From positions 1 to 8,592 of the forward strand of contig JAEZHG010000280.1 in assembly GCA_023436945.1 (NCBI GenBank): a stretch of 8,592 nucleotides of DNA, given 5' to 3'. Source of the DNA: Pseudomonadota bacterium. GTDB lineage: Bacteria > Pseudomonadota > Alphaproteobacteria > Caulobacterales > Caulobacteraceae. Position numbers and translations under genes: made by a program. The notes under the pieces were generated by a model, which saw only the letters and a list, made by a program, of their open reading frames with translations, was not told where the DNA came from and searched no databases. This document shows positions 4,375-8,592 of the stretch, piece by piece. Numbering within the stretch: position 1 is the stretch's first letter; the number at the start of each line of letters is the position of its first letter.

Positions 4375-6117
4375 ATGACCAAAAAAAAATCCCCCAGTGA
4401 TCCTTTGGATGACTTCGAAGTCACTGACGACTTCCTGGATACCATCGCCGCTCTGGCGGAGGAGGAGGCCGTTGCACCCCAGGGGGAGGGTGTGGCTGTC
4501 GATCCGGCTTCGACTTCGAACTTTGTAATGAGTGCCTTGGATAAGGTCGAAGCGGCGTTTGTCGCTTCGACCGTGTCCGCTGCTGCTGCTGTGAACAGTG
4601 CCTCTGAAGAAACAGTGAGTTCGGAAATGGCTGATAAGTTCTCCAAAGCCTCAGAAGACTATGACGCTCCTGTGGAGCCGGTGTCCGAAATGGCTCAGCA
4701 GCCAGTCAAAGAACCCAATCCGTTTTTCAGCGACGAGCCCACCATTCTGGCCTCGGACGATGATCTGATCGAGGCGACGCCAAAGGTCATTAAAGAAACC
4801 GTCGATCACATCGCGCCTATCGATGACTACGACGCACCGCCTGCTGCCACCACGAACATGCCGGTTCCGGTTGGTGCGGCCGGTCTGAACTTTGATGCTC
4901 AGGCGGTCGAGGTCTCGATCCCGCGCATCGCCATCCATATTTTTGCCGAGCGTCAGGACACTCTGGCCGCCGCCGAGCGTGCCGCTCAGGATCGCCGTAT
5001 GTCGCGCGCCTCTACGCAGGTACGCGTGGGCGGCAGTGCTGCGGCTATCGAAAGCTATGTGTCCGAGCCGACCCCGCCGCTGGTGCTAGTCGAGTGCATG
5101 AAGGACGCCAAGTCCCTTCTCGAAGAGATCGACCAACTGGCCGAGGTCTGCGACGCGGGGACCAAAGTCATCGTCATCGGCGCTGCGAACGACATCCTGC
5201 TCTATCGGGAACTGATGCGTCGTGGCGTCAGCGAATATCTGGTCGCCCCGATCCAGCCTCTGCAACTGATCGCGGCCATCGGTGGTCTGTTCACCGATCC
5301 GGACCAGCCCTTCATGGGGCGCACAATTGCCTTCGTGGGCGCGCGTGGTGGTGCCGGTGCCTCTTCGGTGGCCCACAACACCGCATACGCCATGAGCGAA
5401 CGCGTGGGGCTGAACACGGTCATCGTCGATTATGACCTGCCGTTCGGCACCTCGGGTCTGAACTTCAATCAAGATCCTCTGGGCGGCGTCGCCGATGCCC
5501 TGACCCAGCCGGAGCGTCTTGATGCGACCCTGCTGGATCGCATGATGGTGCGTTGCACCGATAAACTCAGCCTGTTTGCGGCCCCTGCAACCCTCGATAC
5601 CGATTGGGACATCGAGGCAGAGGCCTATGATGAGGTCACGAACCGCATCCGCAGTTCGGCACCGTTTGTTGTGCTGGACCTTCCTCACGTCTGGTCGGCG
5701 TGGGTCAAGGAACAGATTATCGCTGCCGACGAGGTGGTGATTGTTGCGACGCCGGATCTGGCATCGCTGCGTAACGGTAAGAACCTGCTTGATCTTGTGC
5801 GCCATGCACGTCCGAATGATGCGCCGCCGCGCATTGTACTCAATCAGGTCGGCATGCCGGGCCGACCGGAAATCCCCGCTAAGGAGTTCGGACAAGCCCT
5901 AGGGATTCATCCCTGCTTGAGCATTCCTTTCGATGCCAAGATTTTTGGAGCCGCTGCCAATAACGGCCAGATGGTGCTGGATATGGCTGCGAAGACAAAA
6001 CCGGCGGAGGCATTCGAGACCCTCGCTCAGATTGTCACCCAAAGGCAGATGCCAACTGCACCTACGCGGGGGCGTAGGGGTGCGGGAGGCCTCGCTAGCC
6101 TGTTTAGGAAACGATAA
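4375..6117 (+). CDS. cpaE: Pilus localisation ATPase CpaE (TadZ-like)
   Basis: A cytoplasmic protein of 580 residues with three parts. Residues 1-180 are acidic, rich in Ala/Ser/Pro and probably disordered. Residues 181-310 form an atypical receiver fold, with Glu240 where the phosphorylated Asp would be and Ala291 in place of the conserved Lys. Residues 315-555 form a ParA/MinD-like P-loop domain: TIAFVGARGGAGASSVAHN (317-335), VIVDYDLPFGTSG (349-361) and Walker B-like FVVLDLP (431-437). The P-loop reads RGGAGASS, so the usual GKT/S lysine is absent, a feature known in TadZ/CpaE proteins. The tail RRGAGGLASLFRKR is basic and may bind membrane. CpaE directs pilus machinery to the pole in Caulobacter. 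It is longer than most TadZ proteins, mainly through the N-terminal part. The start lies three bases after the cpaD stop with only a weak TAAG ahead, suggesting coupling, and is followed by nine A. Confidence 0.94.
   Translation: MTKKKSPSDPLDDFEVTDDFLDTIAALAEEEAVAPQGEGVAVDPASTSNFVMSALDKVEAAFVASTVSAAAAVNSASEETVSSEMADKFSKASEDYDAPVEPVSEMAQQPVKEPNPFFSDEPTILASDDDLIEATPKVIKETVDHIAPIDDYDAPPAATTNMPVPVGAAGLNFDAQAVEVSIPRIAIHIFAERQDTLAAAERAAQDRRMSRASTQVRVGGSAAAIESYVSEPTPPLVLVECMKDAKSLLEEIDQLAEVCDAGTKVIVIGAANDILLYRELMRRGVSEYLVAPIQPLQLIAAIGGLFTDPDQPFMGRTIAFVGARGGAGASSVAHNTAYAMSERVGLNTVIVDYDLPFGTSGLNFNQDPLGGVADALTQPERLDATLLDRMMVRCTDKLSLFAAPATLDTDWDIEAEAYDEVTNRIRSSAPFVVLDLPHVWSAWVKEQIIAADEVVIVATPDLASLRNGKNLLDLVRHARPNDAPPRIVLNQVGMPGRPEIPAKEFGQALGIHPCLSIPFDAKIFGAAANNGQMVLDMAAKTKPAEAFETLAQIVTQRQMPTAPTRGRRGAGGLASLFRKR
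4381..4389 (+). repeat. Homopolymer A9 at codons 3-5 of cpaE
   Basis: Nine consecutive A encode Lys3-Lys5 directly after ATG ACC. It is the longest A run I see in the window and sits where any insertion or deletion would shift the whole cpaE frame. It could be a slippage site for polymerase, or the run may only keep the initiation region unstructured. Confidence 0.85.
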
Positions 6118-6119
6118 AA

Positions 6120-7685
6120 ATGTTCGGCAAGCGTCAATCTTCTACGCCTCCCCGCAAAGGCCAGATCGATCCGGTAGAGCAAGCCCCCATCGAAGGTGAG
6201 GCCAGCGTATTCGGGAATGGACCTGAAGCACCCGCTGCGCCCAAGCCCGAGAAACGTGCATCGCGCATCAGCGATGAAGGCTTCGGTCTAGAAGATCTTG
6301 AGGTTGGTGCTTCGTCGCCTGCGCCTGAAAAACGTTCCGGCCCGCGCAAGACTGCCGGTCTGGAACAGATCAAGAAGGCCCAGACGACGGTCACCGAGAT
6401 CGTTCGTGAGCAGAGCGACTATTATCACGCCACGAAGACCACCATCTTCAACGCGCTGATGAACACCATTGACCTGTCGCAGCTGGCCCAACTGGACCAG
6501 AAGACTGCACAGGAAGAAATTCGCGACATCGTTGCCGAACTGGTGGCGATCAAGAACGTCTCCATGTCGGTCGCCGAGCAGGAGCACCTGGTTCAGGACA
6601 TCGTCAACGATGTGCTGGGCTATGGCCCGCTTGAGCCGCTGCTGGCGCGTGACGACATCGCCGACATCATGGTGAATGGCGCGAACCGCGTGTTCATCGA
6701 AGTGGGCGGCAAGGTCCAGCTGACAAACGTTCGCTTCCGCGACAACACGCAGCTGATGAACATCTGCCAACGCATCGTGTCGCAGGTCGGCCGCCGCGTG
6801 GATGAAAGCTCGCCAATCTGCGACGCCCGTCTTCCGGATGGTTCACGTGTGAACGTTATCGCCCCGCCGCTTGCGATCGATGGTCCGACCCTGACCATTC
6901 GTAAGTTCAAGAAAGACAAGCTCACTATGCGTGACCTTGTCGAGTTCGGCTCGATGAGCCCGGACGGCGCGCGTGTGCTGGGTGTTATCGGGGCCTCGCG
7001 CTGTAACGTTCTGATCTCGGGCGGTACCGGTTCGGGCAAGACGACCTTGCTCAACACCATGACCGCCTTCATCGACCCGACCGAGCGCGTCATCACCTGT
7101 GAAGACGCCGCCGAACTGCAACTGCAGCAGCCGCACGTGGTGCGTCTGGAAACGCGTCCGCCGAACCTTGAAGGCCAGGGCCAGATCACCATGCGCGATC
7201 TGGTGAAGAACTGTCTGCGTATGCGCCCTGAACGCATCATCGTCGGCGAAGTCCGTGGTCCTGAGGCCTTCGACCTGCTTCAGGCCATGAACACCGGTCA
7301 CGACGGCTCCATGGGTACGCTGCACGCCAACTCTCCGCGTGAAGCCATCAGCCGTATGGAATCCATGATCACCATGGGTGGTTATGGTCTGCCGTCCAAG
7401 ACGATCCGCGAAATGATCGTCGGCTCGATCGACATCATCATTCAGGCTGCGCGTCTGCGCGACGGTTCGCGCCGTATCACCCACGTTACCGAGGTCGTCG
7501 GCCTCGAGGGCGATGTGATCGTGACGCAGGACCTGTTCGTCTATGACATCACCGGCGAAGACGCTGCGGGTCGTGTCAGCGGTCGCCACCGTTCGACCGG
7601 CATTGCACGTCCGCGCTTCTGGGACCGCGCACGCTATTATGGTCTGGAACGTGAACTGGCCGACGCGCTGGATGCTTCGGAGTAA
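6120..7685 (+). CDS. cpaF: Pilus secretion motor ATPase CpaF (TadA)
   Basis: The hexameric GspE/VirB11-type ATPase that drives Flp pilus assembly at the inner membrane, 521 residues. Residues 1-80 are a polar, Pro/Lys-rich, probably flexible leader. A helical N-terminal domain (about 84-250) includes YGPLEPLLARDDIADIMVNG (168-187). The catalytic domain carries Walker A GGTGSGKTT (301-309, Lys307), the Asp box ITCEDAAEL (325-333), Walker B RIIVGEVRGPEAFD (372-385, Glu377) and the His box GSMGTLHANS (396-405). All catalytic motifs are intact. The C-terminal part continues to YYGLERELADALD. In Tad systems this one motor is reported to power both extension and retraction, since no PilT is encoded. 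The start ATG 6120 lies two bases after the cpaE stop, with AGGAA at 6106-6110 as ribosome binding site. The stop is six bases before tadB. Confidence 0.97.
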   Translation: MFGKRQSSTPPRKGQIDPVEQAPIEGEASVFGNGPEAPAAPKPEKRASRISDEGFGLEDLEVGASSPAPEKRSGPRKTAGLEQIKKAQTTVTEIVREQSDYYHATKTTIFNALMNTIDLSQLAQLDQKTAQEEIRDIVAELVAIKNVSMSVAEQEHLVQDIVNDVLGYGPLEPLLARDDIADIMVNGANRVFIEVGGKVQLTNVRFRDNTQLMNICQRIVSQVGRRVDESSPICDARLPDGSRVNVIAPPLAIDGPTLTIRKFKKDKLTMRDLVEFGSMSPDGARVLGVIGASRCNVLISGGTGSGKTTLLNTMTAFIDPTERVITCEDAAELQLQQPHVVRLETRPPNLEGQGQITMRDLVKNCLRMRPERIIVGEVRGPEAFDLLQAMNTGHDGSMGTLHANSPREAISRMESMITMGGYGLPSKTIREMIVGSIDIIIQAARLRDGSRRITHVTEVVGLEGDVIVTQDLFVYDITGEDAAGRVSGRHRSTGIARPRFWDRARYYGLERELADALDASE

Positions 7686-7691
7686 ACGCGC

Positions 7692-8592
7692 ATGATGATC
7701 GTTCTTGCTGCGGTTCTCGCCTTCATCACCATCGCCGGCCTCGGCTGGGTGTTTGTCGGTGGTGATGATGCTGCAACACAGGCTGTTAAGCGCAGTCAGG
7801 TGCTGGCTTCTGCACGCGCCAAACCGACGCAACGCAGTGGCGGTTCTGCCAATACGCCGGAAAACCGCCGCAAGCAGATCATGTCGCAATTGCAAGAAGC
7901 AGAGCGACGCCAGCGCAAGAGCCGTATGAGCCTCGGCTCGCGTATCAATCAGGCCGGTCTCAGCATCGACCAGCGCGCCTTCTGGATCGGCAGCGGTATC
8001 ATCGCCCTTGTCGGTCTAGCGATCACCTACCTGATCGGCTCCAATATTTTGCTGGCCTTGGGTGTGGCGGTTGCTCTGGGCATCGGTTTGCCGCGCTGGA
8101 TTCTCAGCTTCCTGTTCAAGCGTCGCGTGAAGAAGTTCCAATCCTCATTTGCGGACGCGGTGGATGTGATTGTGCGCGGTATCAAGACCGGCCTTCCGGT
8201 CAATGACTGCTTCAAGATCATCGCCAAGGAAAGCCCGCAACCTCTGGCTGGCGAGTTTGGCCGCATGGTTGAGTCTCTGGGCGTGGGTTTGTCTCTGCCC
8301 GAGGCGCTGGACCGTATGTACGAGCGCATGCCGACGCCGGAACTGAACTTCTTCCGCATCGTGATTTCGATCCAGCAGAAGACGGGCGGTAACCTCGCCG
8401 AAGCGCTGACCAACCTTTCGACCGTTCTGCGCGCTCGCCGCATGATGCGTGAAAAGATCAAGGCCATGTCGTCCGAAGCCGTGGCCTCTGCCATGATTAT
8501 CGGTTCGCTGCCACCACTGGTCATGACCTTGGTCATGATCTTCAGCCCCGCCTACATGATTACGATGTTCACGGATTCCCGTGGTCACGTCA
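7692..8592 (+). CDS. tadB: Flp pilus platform protein TadB (CpaG), partial
   Basis: The inner-membrane platform protein of the GspF family, on which CpaF acts together with TadC. The frame is open to the right edge, giving 300 residues with no stop codon. TadB proteins usually run a little over 300 residues, so only the last membrane segment is probably missing. Visible features are an N-terminal helix (3-22), a polar linker (25-90), two adjacent helices (about 97-116 and 119-141), and the cytoplasmic T2SSF domain (about 150-258). That domain includes FADAVDVIVRGIKTGLPVND (153-172), GVGLSLPEALDRMYERMP (197-214) and QQKTGGNLAEALTNLSTVLR (228-247). A further helix lies at 263-284. GGAG at 7679-7682 is the ribosome binding site, nine bases ahead. 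A second in-frame ATG at 7695 is also possible. The gene is clearly in the cpaB-cpaF operon. Confidence 0.94.
   Translation, partial: MMIVLAAVLAFITIAGLGWVFVGGDDAATQAVKRSQVLASARAKPTQRSGGSANTPENRRKQIMSQLQEAERRQRKSRMSLGSRINQAGLSIDQRAFWIGSGIIALVGLAITYLIGSNILLALGVAVALGIGLPRWILSFLFKRRVKKFQSSFADAVDVIVRGIKTGLPVNDCFKIIAKESPQPLAGEFGRMVESLGVGLSLPEALDRMYERMPTPELNFFRIVISIQQKTGGNLAEALTNLSTVLRARRMMREKIKAMSSEAVASAMIIGSLPPLVMTLVMIFSPAYMITMFTDSRGHV

Noticed and set aside
4410..4423. 14-bp perfect palindrome TGACTTCGAAGTCA inside cpaE
   Set aside because: It lies in coding sequence with no regulatory context. One palindrome of this length is roughly expected by chance in a window of this size.
5086..5895. Open frame of 269 codons on the minus strand
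   Set aside because: It is antisense to the CpaE receiver and ATPase domains, with His/Arg-rich shadow composition and no ribosome binding site seen.
6843..7895. Long open frame of 350 codons on the minus strand
   Set aside because: It lies antisense to the conserved catalytic half of cpaF and the start of tadB. Its translation is rich in Arg, His, Asp and Thr as expected for an antisense shadow of GC-rich coding DNA, with no recognisable domain.
1..8592. CRISPR array, insertion sequence, tRNA or rRNA
   Set aside because: No regularly spaced repeats, transposase motifs, terminal inverted repeats, cloverleaf or rRNA-like sequence were seen. The window is almost fully occupied by the pilus genes.

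Overview
The window carries the first half of a Flp/Tad-type type IV pilus locus (IVc), all on the + strand, in the order pilA - cpaA - cpaB - cpaC - cpaD - cpaE - cpaF - tadB, with tadB running off the right edge. Gene order, the CpaD family protein, the separate CpaE with an N-terminal pseudo-receiver, the moderately high GC with strong C/G-ending codon choice, and TTAA-type boxes upstream of pilA all point to an alphaproteobacterium of the Caulobacterales, such as Asticcacaulis, Brevundimonas or Caulobacter. The genus is an inference and cannot be fixed from this window.

Layout. Bases 1-387 contain no gene that I can support. They hold a nested inverted repeat at the left edge and, from about 224 to 304, what looks like the pilA promoter: two CtrA-like boxes with centres 42 bp apart and a candidate -10. 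pilA (388-561) encodes a 57-residue Flp prepilin and is followed at once by a strong intrinsic terminator (584-617). cpaA (647-1162), the prepilin peptidase, is visibly AT-richer than its neighbours. A 112-bp gap after cpaA carries a third CtrA-like box and may hold a second promoter. From cpaB (1275) onward the genes are packed 2-11 bp apart and read as one operon: cpaB (periplasmic assembly factor), cpaC (outer-membrane secretin), cpaD (lipoprotein), cpaE (ParA/MinD-like localisation ATPase), cpaF (secretion motor ATPase) and tadB (inner-membrane platform protein, partial).

How the genes work together. Prepilin PilA is cleaved by CpaA after Gly14. CpaF hydrolyses ATP and drives pilin through the TadB platform (with TadC, expected just downstream). 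CpaE positions or organises the motor. The fibre crosses the periplasm with help from CpaB and leaves through the CpaC secretin, assisted by the CpaD lipoprotein. The pilA terminator would let pilin be made in large excess over the machine.

I found no previously undescribed system. The points most worth a second look are the TTAA-box arrangement, the slippage-prone A9 run at the start of cpaE, the degenerate catalytic sites and long acidic N-terminus of CpaE, and a low-complexity insertion inside the CpaB SAF domain.
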